The position numbers and the translations under genes are program-made. Below, piece by piece: positions 12,256 to 37,852 of a DNA stretch of 64,000 nt. The notes under the pieces were generated by a model. The model worked only from the letters and a program-made list of their open reading frames with translations, was not told where the DNA came from and made no database searches. Each line of letters starts with the position of its first letter. The stretch's first letter is position 1. This stretch comes from Sorex araneus (taxonomy: Eukaryota > Chordata > Mammalia > Eulipotyphla > Soricidae), in the NCBI RefSeq assembly GCF_027595985.1, contig NC_073306.1:97252926-97316925 (forward strand), read 5' to 3'.

Positions 12256-13237
12256 AAAGGAGACATTAGTCACTCCATCAAGCACATGCTGTACAGGGCA
12301 CTGACAGTGACCCAGGACAGGTGACTCCTGGGTTACCACCAAGGGATCTGGACCCAGAAATCAAAGCGATTGGCCCCACCAGACGTGACTGAGAGACGCG
12401 GTGTGTCACGCAGGGTCTGTCTCATCCCAGAGCTCATGCACTTGGTCCAGCACTGCCTGCTGTCCCCCAGGAAGGGAGGACAGCAGGACCCACACACCGC
12501 CCCTAGCACAGGGTTAGTGAGATGGGGGACAAGAGCCTTGGGAGCTCAGAGAACAGACTCCCGGCACAGACTTTGACCTCACGGGTGCAAGTTAGGGGTA
12601 CACTGACCATGCGATGACCTCACCACTACCACCACCCCCTATTTCTAGCCACACCAGGACTAGTTTCGGTGGGTCCCATCTTCGGCCCGTGCAGCTGCAC
12701 TGCAGACAGGAGGAGAGTTCTGCTGCAGCTGCACTTGGTTCTGCGGGCCACGGGAATCACTTGGTTCCCAAGTTCAACTAGGGTCACTCACATGCCCACA
12801 GTCTCACTAGTCTTGCATGCATGTAAAACTGGTTCAAACATGTAAGAAATTCTCCTCCCCAGGTGCTATAACAGAGCTGAGTCAGCATCCCAGGAGGCTG
12901 GTCTCCGAAGTGCCCGTGTTCTGGTGGAGTAAACTGAGGCCCCGGAACCAGGGCCTTGTAGCTGAACAGGGAGAGTAAAGAGAAGGATGTGGGTCTGCCG
13001 GACCCCCAGGCTCAGTGCAGGGAGCATCCCCTGAGGACGGCACGAAGGCTCAGAGGCTCTGCAGAGAGGGCTGCAGGCCACGCTGGGTACACACAGTGTG
13101 TAGGGTTGGGGGGAGAGGGGCGGCCCACCCTCAGAGCTCCCAGATGTTTACAGCTCAGTGAGTTGAGATGAGGGTTGGAGGAGGAAGGTCCGAGTGTAAG
13201 GTAGAGGGGAGGAGAGTGAGGTGAGGTCTGGAAAGGG

Positions 13238-13372
13238 GTGCCAGAGAGATAGTGCAGGAGGTAGAGCACTGGCTAACCTGCACCTGACCCAGCTTTAAGC
13301 CCCAGCCCCAGTTGGTCCCCCAAGCTGGTCCCCCACTGCTAGGGTGACCCAAGTGACCCTTAGAGCTGCAGG
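13238..13372 (+). mobile_element. SINE, shortened
   Basis: GGTGCCAGAGAGATAGTGCA; the GTTGGTCCCCCAAGC segment is duplicated. Confidence 0.7.
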
Positions 13373-14545
13373 CCCCAACAGTGCCTCTCTGGGTCCTTGC
13401 ACTGCACCCCTGGCCTGAAGTCGCCCTTGTGCCCCCTCAGCACCGCTTGGCAGGCCCCCCGAGAAGCAAAAGGCCTGGAAAGGGTAGCAGAGGCAGAGGG
13501 CTGTGGCAAGTGGGGCTCCTGGTGCTGACACTGGCCTGGAGTCAAGGCTGCCCCAGCCCCGGCTGCTCTGCCATCTTCCCAGGGGAACCAATGGAGAAGG
13601 AGCTGGAGGTAAGAACAGAAGGGGGTGAGGGCCACAAACAGGCCCGTGCTGTCGAGAGCCCGTCCCGACTCTGCCTGACTCCCCCGTGCCAACCTTGCTC
13701 AGTCTCCGCCCCCTGCCTCCTCCACGCGCTTTGCCTTCATGCAGTTGGCATCCAAAACCAGCCATGCCTTAGCCTGACTTTCTGGGACCCTTGTTCGTGC
13801 CCTGGACCGTCCCTACCCTGCTATACACACACAGACCTTCCCACCCTGCCCGAAAAGCACTCTGCCACCCCAGCATGGCAGGAGCCTGGCACTGCAGCTG
13901 GGAGCAGGAAGGGCCGCCAGGAGGGACACCTGGAGGGGAGGAGCAGAGGGTGCCAGCCCGCGAGTCTGTTGCTTGTCCAGACTCATGTGCCTTTCCCCAC
14001 AGCTCTTTCAGTCTAGCTCACTTCCCAAGGTATGCTGGGGATAAATGGGGACATGTCCCCGGGGCCTGAGACCCAGGAGAGGACGGAGGCTGAGTGTCCA
14101 GAGAGGCAGGTCCATTAAGGCCTGTGTCCTTGCGAGTGGGTGTCCCCCTAAGGGCCTCTGCTCAGTTGCACTTTCCTGCCAGAGGTGAACATCTCTGCAG
14201 ACCGCACAGCAGGGCCAGCCAAGGGCACTGGGGACTTACAGTGCCTCGAGAAACCACCCAACCCTAATCCTCCTCTGCGGATATACCCTGGACAGGCGAG
14301 CAGGGGGTCTGCCTCCCTAAGTGGCCCCCAGCTTACTGGGCATGGGTAACAAGAGGAAGGTCCTCAAGGATTAATTTGGGAGAGGAAGCTCAGAGCAGAC
14401 AGCAGTAAGGATGCTCGGGCTGAGGTCATCGTTTTCGGCCATTATGAATATCTACCCTAGCGTTTCACTCCTCAGAATTCCATTGGACTCTCTTTCCTGT
14501 CTGCGTGGGGTTTTTGATTGTTGTTCTCTATTTTAGGGAGGAATG

Positions 14546-14720
14546 TGGGTCGAAGAGATAGGACAGAGGGTATGGTGCTTGCTTTGCAAGGGACTGAACC
14601 GTATTTGGTCCCTAGCATCATATAGGGTTCCCTGAGCATCACTACGAGTGACCCCTGAGTGCAGAGCCAGGAGTAAATCCTAAACAGTCAGGTGTGGGCC
14701 CCCCAAAAAAATCCAATAAA
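14546..14720 (+). mobile_element. SINE
   Basis: GTGCAGAGCCAGGAGTAAAT and TCAGGTGTGGGCCCCCC mark the 3' body. Confidence 0.8.
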
Positions 14721-15104
14721 AGGTGTTAACCAATGCAAAGCAAGTGCCTTAGCCCTGTACCATCTCTCCAGCCCTGAGGGTATTCTCTTCGTGGTTACAT
14801 CCCTTAATTGGAAGAAACAGTTCATCCATGTTTTTCTGAGCAATCAATTCCAGAAGCTGAAGTTCCTAGAACAAAGAGGTCTAAGTATTATTTTCTTCTC
14901 TTAAATTCTCATTGCAGTTTCTTGCCCCTTATGAATTACTTTTTTAATCAAACTCATATCTGCTTGGTATTAACTTGAAGAGATCCCAACAGCCCAGGGT
15001 AAGGGTGTGCCTGAGGAGTGGAACACTTGCATGAGTGAGGTCCTGCATTTAATCCCCGGCAGAGCAAAAAAAAAAAAAAAAAGGAAATGTTTCCCTCTGA
15101 TCAC

Positions 15105-15277
15105 ATTTTTCTTTGGTTTGGTTTGGAGGCCACATCCATTGGTTCTCAGAGCTTTCTGCTGGCTCTGCGCTCAGAGGTCACTCCTGATGGGCTCAGAGAA
15201 CCATATATGGTGTGGGGGATCCACTGTCAACTGCATGCAAGGCAAGCACCCTACCCACTGTGCTATCTCTCTGGCTC
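15105..15277 (-). mobile_element. SINE
   Basis: GGTTTGGAGGCCACATCCAT to CTATCTCTCTGGCTCT. Confidence 0.85.
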
Positions 15278-15635
15278 TGGATCAGGTTTAAGTGCCCAAG
15301 GTGAAGAGACAACAGCCTTGAAAGCCCTTTAGCCCCCTCTGAACCCTCTGACCAGCCTCAGTTGGCGTCACGGTGAGGTCACTGGTGCGTCTTCAGACAG
15401 TGGGGCTCCTCCCCACACCAGCTGCTTTCTCTTCCCAGGCAGGATTTTCTCTCGTGGTCTGTTCTCCCTTGTCAGAGGCAAAATAGATTCCTCCTACGTC
15501 CAGTGGGCCCAGCCATGGACGTACATGTATTTTATTTACAATCTAGATGTTTGGCAGCAGAAGGCTCCCTGATGATCTCATCTGCTGGAGCCAGTTGGTC
15601 ACTGACAATGCATCTAGTCTGTTGCCTCATTCTGA

Positions 15636-15815
15636 ACAGGGTGGGAGAGCGCCCTCAGCAGGCGGCAGCTCACGCTCTGCATGCAGGAGTCCTGGGTTCC
15701 ATTCCTGGTACCTGGTGCCTGGTTCAAGCACTGTTGGGAGAATCCCTGAGCACCAAGCTAAGGGTAGCTCCCAAGCTGCCTGGCTCAGGGTCTCAAAACA
15801 AACAAACAAAAAAAC
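15636..15815 (+). mobile_element. SINE, divergent
   Basis: TCTGCATGCAGGAGTCCTGG, then GAATCCCTGAGCACCAAGC and an (AAAC)n tail. Confidence 0.7.
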
Positions 15816-15817
15816 CC

Positions 15818-15853
<36 letters not shown>

Positions 15854-15862
15854 TTATCTATA
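15818..15862 (+). repeat. (CTAT)n microsatellite
   Basis: About eleven CTAT units with one TTAT variant, between the A-rich tail of a + SINE and the tail end of a - composite SINE. Confidence 0.95.
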
Positions 15863-16117
15863 CATATATAGCACTGTAGCACTGTCATCCCCTTCATCAA
15901 TTTGCTCAAGTGGGCACCAGTAGTGTCTCCATTGTGAGACTTGTTGTTACTGTTTTGGCATATTGAATATGCCGCGGGTAGCTTGCCAGGCTCTGCCGTG
16001 TGGGCAGGATACTCTCGGTAGCTTGCTGGGCTCTCCAAGAGAGACAGAGGAATTGAACCCAGGTCGGCCGCGTGCAAGGCAAACTCCCTACCCTCTGGGC
16101 TATCGCTCCAGTCCCAT
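15862..16117 (-). mobile_element. Composite SINE: tRNA head plus family B-like body
   Basis: Read on the - strand it starts with the SINE head (GACTGGAGCGATAGCCC), continues with TGGAGAGCCCAGCAAGCTAC, and ends GGGGATGACAGTGCTACAGT, tail repeats of ACAGTGCT. The second half aligns with the family B 3' region: both contain TTGTTACTGTTTTGGCATAT (+ strand, with one extra T in family B). Confidence 0.8.
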
Positions 16118-17298
16118 TTATAGCTACATATATGCTGACTCTCAGGTCCTGGCACTGAGGACTGAGCTCCGTCCTTTGGGGCGACATCAGTCCTCGGACA
16201 TATATGGGACCTGGAGCAGAGGTTGTTCCATCAATAACCACATGTGTCCCTGTGTCAGGCCCCACAATCAGGTTGAGCTTGTCCAAGTGGAGAGAAGAGC
16301 CACCTGAGTCTCTGCGGGCACAGCAGGGCAACAATCTGAAAGTCAGAGGGAGGGAGCCTAGGAGAGCAGGGGGAGGTGGCAACAGTTGAAGAGCATCTGC
16401 AAAGATGAGTCAGTGCTGCCTGGCCAGAGCAGGAGCAGGGGCTGGAGAAGAACTTTCCTGGGGACAGGGCCTGGCTGCAGGCTTGGGTCAGGGAGGAGCC
16501 TGGAGTGTCGGGGAGCACAGAGACACAGCAGCAGGAGAGGAAGGGGCAGTGGGGTTAAAGAACAGAGGTCATCACATCTGCCCCTGAGAGACCCCTAACA
16601 GTCCTCCTTCCCCACCGGCCCAGCTCCCGCCACCACCCTACCTCCACCTCTCCTGCCTCTCCCTCCCCTCACCCTATTGAGGGTGCTCTTTTACAGATGG
16701 ATTTGGATCATTGCACTCTCTCACTTCAGGCCCTCCAGGTTTCTGGGGATAGCCCCAGTGCCTGGCTGAGCCCAGGAGGCATGAGAATGTTCCAATGAAC
16801 CCCTCCAGCCAGCCTCAGCTCCCAGGGACCCACTTCCTCCAGCCAGAAACTTCTTCTAGTTCCTCAACTTTGCCCATCTGCCTGGGGCTTAGAACCTGCG
16901 TAGGTTCCCACCCTTGATCCACTTACGGGTCCTGCCTCGTGCCCAAACAACAGTGGGCCCACCATCTCCAAAGCCGTGACGTCGGACACGGGACTCTGGG
17001 CAGCACCGCCACCGGTCTACCTCTCTCCATACAGCTCATCTCCCTGAGACAAGGGGCGTGCCCGTCCACTTAGCATAGTGTCCATGCCTGGCAGAGTGAC
17101 AGACACCAGGGAAATGTGAGGCAGGGGTGGGAGGGCTGGAAGATCTGGACCTCCAGGGCCAGCCCCCTCCCTCACTGCTCTAACTTCCCCTGGCGCCAGT
17201 CTCTGCTGCCATCTGTCCTCCCAGTGACCCCTGAAATAAATACCTCTCATGTCCTCACGTGACCAGTGAGAAACCAAGACTCAAAGCCATGAAATAGC

Positions 17299-17314
17299 GG
17301 GGGGGGGGGGGGGG
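17299..17314 (+). repeat. G16 homopolymer
   Basis: Sixteen uninterrupted G followed by AGGGG; able to form G-quadruplexes and prone to length change. Confidence 0.95.
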
Positions 17315-17754
17315 AGGGGCCTACTAGGGAATGGACGTGTGCGCCAGTCTCAAAGTCCTGCCATTTCAGCCCAAAGCCATGTCCCCAGAGCTGTAGCCGG
17401 CCCTGGGAGAGGAATAAACCATGATGTTGGGTGCCTACCTTTGTCCTTTGGCCTGGGGTGGTCACCTGGGGCTCAGTCTGCTCTGAGAACCCCTCCAGAC
17501 ACCCCCCCAGCAGGCAGCTTCTATCCCAAGCCCAATGGGCACCCGAAGCTGCCAGGATCCGGGGTGGGGCAGGCAGAGGGGGATGGCAGGAGACACAGGC
17601 TGTGTCCTTGCCCAGAGTCAGGGACACGCGTCTCCTCGCCTGAGCCCGGGACAGCTCCAAGGCTGCCGTGGAGAGCAGGTCCCGTGCCAGATGGGCAGAC
17701 GCGCCCCTGCCTGCCAGGCAGGCAGAGGCAGACAGGAACTGGGCTTGCACTTAT

Positions 17755-17895
17755 CTCTGGGCACCTGGAGGAGGAAATAAAGGCAGCAATTAATTGTACA
17801 AGGCGGGTGGTTTGTGCAGCTTAAGTTCAGATAAAAAGTTTAATTATCCCTAAGCCCTAATACAAATTAATTAGCCTTCCATGGTAGGATAAAGT
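17755..17895. promoter_or_regulatory. Candidate intronic enhancer: homeobox and GATA motifs
   Basis: An AT-rich island in G+C-rich DNA with the palindrome CAATTAATTG (17787-17796), TTTAATTATC, AAATTAATTAG, and GATA-type CTTATCT, AGATAAA and GGATAAA. Free of repeats. Function inferred only from motif density. Confidence 0.3.
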
Positions 17896-18291
17896 TCCCC
17901 TGCTCTGCCATCTCCCAGACTTCACTGTGGATTGCCGAGGCCTGGGAGTGTCTGGGCGAGCCTCAGGAGTATCCCAACAACTGGGCTGTCACTGAGGCTT
18001 GCATTGGGGGTTTTGTGTGTGTCCCCCACTCCCTCCACTCCTCGCCAGGGTGCTGCATGTACTCATGCTGTCTGGCTCTTGGGGCAGTGGGCTGTGTTGG
18101 GGACCGAGGGGTGCTCCTGGAGGTGCTGGAGGTGACGGGGTGATGGTCCTGAGTTTAGCCGGTGATTGTGGAGGCCACCAGGGCTATATCCAGAGGTGCT
18201 TAGGAGGCCTTGGTGTCCTGGGAATGGAACTCAGGGCCTCACATGGGCTTAGCATGGCTGCTACGGCTTGAACTGTCTCCCAGGCCAGCCC

Positions 18292-18472
18292 ATCTTTTCT
18301 TTGTTTTGTTTTGGGATCCAGAAGTGCTCAGGGATAACTCCTGACTCTGTGCTTAGGGATCCCTCCTGGCTGGTACCACATGTGGTGCTAGAGATCGAAC
18401 CCGGTCCATCAGTTGGGTGCAGTACTATCGCTGCTATACTACCTGCTGTACTATCGCCTGGGCCCAGCCCAT
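18292..18472 (-). mobile_element. SINE
   Basis: TTTTGGGATCCAGAAGTGCT to GTACTATCGCCTGGGCCC; a CTGCTATACTACCTG stretch is duplicated near the head. Confidence 0.8.
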
Positions 18473-18886
18473 CATTTTTAACACTGGTGGCTTTTCAGCT
18501 GGTCTCTCCCATCTGTTACACAAGCCACTGATGATTTGAATCAAAATACTGCTGTTGTCATTTATCTTTGTTAATTTCATTGAATTGGTTTCACCCATGA
18601 TCAAAACCTCTTAAAATCCTTTTGACTCCTGAAGAAACTCAATGCCTAGCAGCTCCATCATTTGTGAAGAACTTTAAAAAAGCGGGGAGGGGGACGAGAA
18701 GTGACCAGTGATTGCTTGGTCACCTACCCGGCAGCAGCAACAGCTTTGCTTTTACCCAGGGATCCAAGGAGAAGAGGGTTAAGCAGAAACAGCCAAGTGC
18801 ATTGAGACCAAGGGAGGGAGGGAGGAATAGCACAGCCACTGGAAAGGCAGAATAAAGTCCTCAATAAGAATTATGACCAGGGTTGA

Positions 18887-18943
18887 GGGTGGGGTGGGGT
18901 GGGGTAGGGGTGGGGTGGGGTGGAGTGGGGGTGGGGTGGGGTG
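18887..18943 (+). repeat. (GGGGT)n G-rich repeat
   Basis: At least ten runs of four or five G separated by T, A or TA. The regular G4 spacing fits intramolecular G-quadruplexes. It abuts the head of a + SINE. Confidence 0.9.
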
Positions 18944-19095
18944 CAGAGAATAGGGCAGCAGGTAAGGTGCTCATCCTGCATGCAGCTGACCCACTTCAAT
19001 TTCCGACACCCCATATTGCCCACCAAGCCTGCCTGAGTGCAAAGCCAGGAGTTACCCCTGAACACTGCCAGGTGTGCCCCGCAAAAGAATTAGGA
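18944..19095 (+). mobile_element. SINE
   Basis: CCTGCATGCAGCTGACCCAC and CAAAGCCAGGAGTTACCCCT; directly after the (GGGGT)n repeat. Confidence 0.75.
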
Positions 19096-19892
19096 CAGGA
19101 GCCATGGATATGACTTACATGTGTGAACTCTATTTTGATCCCTGGCAACACACACACACACGGAGTGCCAGAGGTTAAGCTGTTGCCTTGCATGCAGCTA
19201 CAGCCTTGATAATGGTTCAGTTCCTGGCATGGCAAATTGTCTCCCAAGTATCATGAGGTGTACTCCCCCACCCGCACCCCAACAAAAGAATTGGAGCAGA
19301 AACTCAAGCTCCAGCTGTCTTCTCTTCCCCTTCTCCTCTTTTCACACGTCTCATGCCACTGTAACCACAGTCTGACGTTTCTCCAGAACACAGAGAGCAG
19401 GGCACTCACAGCTTCAGATTCCACCTCTTGAAAGAGAGTGACCTGGTCTTGAAGGTGAAATGCAGGTGATGTTGTTCCCTAGCACTAGCCAGCTGGGCAC
19501 TGCAGAAGAGCTGCACAGCCCTCATAGTCACGGGAAAAACTGGAGGCAGAAAGACAGTAGCATGTGTTTGCAATGGCAGAAATGCGTCATTCCATGCATC
19601 GCAGTGCAGGTGGACATGACCCGGCCACTATACAAAACAGAAGAGCAGTTTCCCAAACTATCTTGTGTATGCCCAGAGAAACGAGAACCTGTCTATACTC
19701 ACCACAACTTTTCACAGCAGAGTTTATTCCCAAATAACCTCGACGTGGAGACCACTGTCGCTGTGAATGTTGGGACAATCACAGGTGCAATGCCGAGAGG
19801 TGGAAAAGAGCTTCATGGTTACAGCCGTGGAGGCTGAAGATCTGACATACGTGCAAGTGCTCTGCCTCTCGAGTCACATCCTAGCCCTAGAT

Positions 19893-20068
19893 CCATTCTT
19901 TGTTTTGGGGGACACACCTGGTTCGCTCCTGGCTCTGCACTCAGGGATCAACTCCTGGCAGGCTCAGGGGACCAGATGGGATGCCGAGGATCAAACCCCA
20001 GTCAACCATCAACCACATGGAAGGCAAATGTCCTCCCTGCTGTGTTATCACTCTGCCGCCTGGATCTT
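19893..20068 (-). mobile_element. SINE
   Basis: TTTTGGGGGACACACCTGGT; head at GTGTTATCACTCTGCC. Confidence 0.85.
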
Positions 20069-20439
20069 TAATTGCATCGATGCATTTCTCCTTTCAGTAG
20101 CGGTGACCTTTCTTACCATGAGAATCATGAACTTCCTTTGCTGTCTTAGGCCCTGGTGGGTAATCCTGGGGAAATGTCAGGACATTGGAGATGGTGTTTA
20201 ACCCTGTTTTAGCCTGTATAAATGACACGATCCTTCTCCCAATACAGCCACGAAGCCCTCAGGTGGGGAGGAGGTTTGGGCCCCCTCATCTGACAGCGCC
20301 ATCTCCACTCAACTGCCCAGCCTCGCTGAAGCCCAGGACACCTGGGCCCTCAGCGTGGGTGGCTCTGAATCCCACTGTTCCCACTGTCACACTGTCCTAT
20401 GTGTCTAAATGCCCCAAGCAGGCAGAGAGAGGGCTGCGG

Positions 20440-20545
20440 GCTTTGGCCGAAGGAGTCATCATAACTCTTTGCCTAATAAGACCTTTAAGTGATCTCAGTA
20501 AGGAGGAGGCTAAACACTTAATTGTTGTGCGAGTGGCTTATTGAT
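20440..20545. promoter_or_regulatory. Candidate intronic enhancer with paired NKX2-type sites
   Basis: TTAAGTG at 20485-20491 and CACTTAA at 20515-20521, facing each other 24 bp apart, in repeat-free AT-rich DNA with CTTATTGATTGG nearby. NKX2-5 binds TNAAGTG in heart, where KCND3 is expressed; the link is inference. Confidence 0.3.
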
Positions 20546-20654
20546 TGGAGGAGAGGCTGGGAGGGCAGCCACCAGGCGAGAGGGTTTCTCCAGCTTGGGG
20601 AGGGACACTTGGTCCCACAGGGCTGCAGAGGCTGAGTCACAGGCTCAGGGCGTC

Positions 20655-20815
20655 GCATGTTGTGAGCGAGAGGACAGAGCTACGGCCCCTGCCGTGCACA
20701 CAGCTAAGCTGGGTTCCGTCCCCAGCACAGCCAGGGCTCACGCCTGAGCATGGGGCCAGGAATATGGGCACTGCCAGATGTGGCCAAAAACCCAAAGGAG
20801 AAAAAAAGAAAAAGG
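20655..20815 (+). mobile_element. SINE, divergent
   Basis: CACACAGCTAAGCTGGGTTC, CCTGAGCATGGGGCCAGGA and an A-rich tail. Confidence 0.65.
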
Positions 20816-21392
20816 AGAAAATACTCCTCTGTGACTTCTCGTGCCACCTGGGGTAAAAGTCCAGCCTCCAGTCCTCATAGGCAACTGGCTGCTGCTCCCC
20901 TCGCCGTCTCTCCCACTCCTCCTCAGGCTCCCCCCACTTCCCACACCGAGCCAGGTCCCTTCCCACCCAGCATCTCCCCTGAGAACTTTGCGTTTCCTTC
21001 AGGTCTCAGTTCTAGCGTCACCTCAGAGAAGCCTCCCCCACACTGTCCCTTCTGTCAGCGCGGCCCTGACCCCTCTGCATCCTCCCTGTGGAAGAAGCTT
21101 CCAGATGCTTCTTTCCACTCTTGCCCTCGTGGGCCACTGGATCCGTGAGCCTCTGGAACCCATCAGGCTTTGTCCATGTGCGGGTTGCATCCCAGCACCT
21201 GGCCCTCAGCGACACTCCAAACCCGTGTCCTACAGCCTTCCCACACCACGGGCCAGTACCTGTCCACAGCCCAGCAGGTGGAGGTACAGCCAGAACCAGG
21301 GGTTCCACCTTCTCACATTTGCAGGTCAAAGTCAGCCCCTTCATGGGGCAGTGGTGAAAGGGCACGGCTCAGACAGGTCTCTGGGCAAGTGA

Positions 21393-34302
<12,910 letters not shown>

Positions 34303-37300
34303 GATCACGGGACAGAGGGGCCAGTACAGGCAGTGGGAGCCAGGGGCCTGGCATGTGGGCGGGTGGCCTCGGGGCTACTCCCTCCCCTGCCCCCACTATT
34401 TCTGCCTTTCCCTTGCACTCCTTGCACTGAAACTTGTGCCTGGAAGGGAAATGGCAGTGAAGGGGCACCTGAGGTTCACCGCTGATAGCGTGAACGTAGC
34501 CCTGTGAATCAGAAGCTCACTGGGGCCAGAGGAAGGGGTGGGGGTGAGCTGGAGCGGAGGGGTGTACGCCTGGCCAGCGTAGGCCTGCAGGGGAAGCCTC
34601 AGAACGCACTGCAATTGTTTCTGGAGACCCAGTGACAAAAAGGCAAAACCAGAAGCAGCACAAAGGCCAAGATGTCACACGCAGAACAGAAAGAAAATAT
34701 AACACTGTGTATTTAAGCACCTTTCTCAAGGCTCTTAATGGATAATATTTATTCATGGGAAAAGGTGGTAAACAAAAAGCACCAATGGATTTTTGTGAAA
34801 TGTTTTTCTCCATGGACCCGATAACTTTGAACCAAAACAAAGCATTTTGTGAGGGTTTTTCCCCTTTTTCTCCTTTTATAGCAAAAGCTTTTAGGATAAG
34901 AAGTCAGTTGCTGCTGAGTTCTCTCTCCATTCCCCAGGAGGGTGAGGTCAAGTGGGCCCTGGGCCTCCACGGCCCAGCTGACCTGCGCCACGCTGCCAAG
35001 TGACTGCGCAGCCCCCTGCCTGTGTGTGTGTCCCTGTCTCCTGTCTCTGCAGCAGCCCCTAGCTGTGTGCGTGTCCAGCCATCTGTCTGTGAGCCCCAGT
35101 GCTCTCGGTGTCCATAAGGAAAGCCAGTCCCACAGCCCAGCGCCTGCCAGAGCTCCATGTGACTCCAGCTGTGGAAGCAGAAGGGATGAAGCGAAAGGAA
35201 ACGGGGAGAGGTCAGGCAGCAGGAAGCCAGGCTCTGCGTGCTCTCGCAGAGTGAGGCGCTTCCTTGCACTCGGAGCCAAGGGCGGGCAGTTTGCAGTTCG
35301 GGAGTGTAAGGGAAGACCAGATTCCCCACACTGGGGTCATGACCAAGGAAAGAGCAATGTGCAATGGAGAGCCCCCAGGCCCTGGCTCTGGGCAAACCCA
35401 TGCAGACAGCCCCAGGGCTTCCTGCAGAAGGCAGTGGGGTGGGACCTGGACTCTGACTGTGCATTGAGGGAGGTCACCCCTATGGTCCCAGGGCTAGAAC
35501 TCAGTGACGCCACATCTGCTCTGAAAGATGCTCTGACCTCTGACACCTCTGAAGATAACTGAAATGGAAGTTATCTTGAAGATAACTTGAAGATAACTGA
35601 AGTGGAAGCAGGTAACACCAATCAATGGTGGGGAGGGCTGTGCGTACTTCTGAGAAACCTGGAAACCGCTTCTGATCAAGTGTCTTGTACCCCTGCTGGG
35701 GCTGGGGATGGCATTTCCAGAATTCTGTTTTCACTGCTTGCCACAGAGCTGGTGGGCATCAAGGTTAGCGACAGCCTTCTCCGCGCATGCCCCAGCCCCC
35801 CGTCACCCTACTGCCACCTCCTCCCTGGGCTCCAAGGGACATGAGCTCTTTCTCCATTCTGCACCTAGGGATTAGCTGTTGAGTTGTACACAAGGATTTT
35901 TCTTCCCACCTTGGCCATCTAAATGTGTTACTAGCCAAGACTCTAACAATACTTTCAACGGGCTTCCCAGTGACCCCACTCCAGAGACCCTGTTAGAAGG
36001 GGAAATGGTTGGGAGGCGGCACCTACCCAGCAGATGGGCAGAAGGGGGAGGGGGGAAGGAAACCTTAGGTCCTTACCTCTTACCTCTGTCCCACTGACCA
36101 CTGAGTCCTTGCTCTCTGGGTCTGGCCATAAAGATTCACCGCTCACACAGGAATGCAGTGGGAGTCTCTGTTCCTCTGCGCTTGCACTCTGGGCAGGCAG
36201 GAAGCTTCACCACCACAGAAAAGCATGTGTATGTGCAGGTGTGCACACACAAGCAAGAGAAACATGAGTTTGTGCCTACATCCCTGCACTTCATATGTGT
36301 AACTCACCAGGCAAGTCACAGGCTGGGGCTGGGCTCCTTTCAATGGGAAACAGAGGACTTTCCCTGGGGACGGGAGAATGGATATGGCGCAAAGGGAGGA
36401 TGCCTAAGTACCTAATCTCTCTAGCAACTGCGTGGGAAAGGGCTGCAAGGGTGAGAGGGAGTGTAGCCATAGAAAGCTGTGTCCAAACCTGGGCATTACA
36501 CAGCATAAGAACTGCTCATCCGGGCGGGGGGTGACAGCCAAGCACACTGGGTTTTCCCATCAAAATGAAGGCCACATTTCCAAAAACTTCCTATGTTTTT
36601 CATTAACTCCAGTGAGCTGAATGTTTTATATTCAATTTCGCTTTAAATCCTGTACTCTGCCAGCCCCTGAGACTGTTACACTCTCTCCCCCACCACCCCC
36701 TTCATTCCCAAAGCCTTGGCCAGGGAGATGAGTCCAGAGAGGATGTCGACCAGGAAAATGCTCATCTGTACGAGACTAGTCAGACTACACAGCTAAGGGC
36801 ACTATATGTAAACAGTGTGGGCTGAATCTGTTCAATGACTCTAACTTATTGGCCAATGACTGAAGAATAGAATTATCAAAGGTTTTCTGGGACTAAGGTT
36901 TCCTGGTGCAATGACTTGAGTTTTCGTGAACCATTTCAGCACAATAGGAGATTCCTGAAACCACCTATCCCATTCAGTCCCACTCAACACCAGGAGCTGT
37001 TAAAATAACAAAACAAACAGAACAACCATATACCAGAAATAGAAGAGTTCTAGAATATCTAACAGAAGAAAATATAATTCACGTTGCACCATAGGAAAAG
37101 CCAACACCCAGAGGAAATGACTTGCTCAAGGCCATACGGTTCTTGCAGGGCTGGGCTCAAAACCCGAGTGCCGTGGTTATTAGTTTACTGCGTTTCCCAC
37201 GCACCCACGGCCCCTCCACATGACGAGGGCTCAGAAGAGTTGCAAAGAACCCAGGCTATAGCCAGAGACAAGGGCTGATGGAAACGTGGGTACTTTCTGG

Positions 37301-37852
37301 ACACAGCCTTTAGAAACCACCTGATTTTGCTAATAAAAACCAAACTTGGGAAAAGTACCATTCCCTCCGTAGAACTGATAACCAGTTTTGTTAAAAACAG
37401 GTAAACAAGTGAACTGTTTGGTTGTTGGTTAATGTTTTGTTTTGTTTTTTCAGTCAAATACTACACAGGGTTAAGGCAATGACATTTTAAAGCATACCTT
37501 TACAGTCCTTTAGTTTCTCAGTTCCTGCATTACAACCTCTGGTGGTAGCAACGAAATAAATCCTCAATCCACAGAGAGGAAAACACACAGGAAGATTCCA
37601 AGTTCATGTGGAAAATCGTGGCAGAATTAAGCTGCAATCCAGGGCTTAGATGTCTCATCCTGGAATTCTCCTTCACATTTATGTTGCTATGTACCTGGAT
37701 CTCAAAAGTGCTCATTAAGGGAAGGAAGTACTCCATTTATAACCCTAACCCAGGACTTCCAAAAGCAAACTCAACCACTTCTTCACTTCTACTTCCCAAC
37801 TAGTGTCACGCTCAGGACTAACTGCATAGAACTCTGTTCGAAAGACCAGATG

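Noticed and set aside
18060-18290. Possible additional SINE (-) next to 18292-18472
   Set aside because: Only loose similarity (CCAGAGGTGCTTAGGAGGCC); could not be separated from chance.
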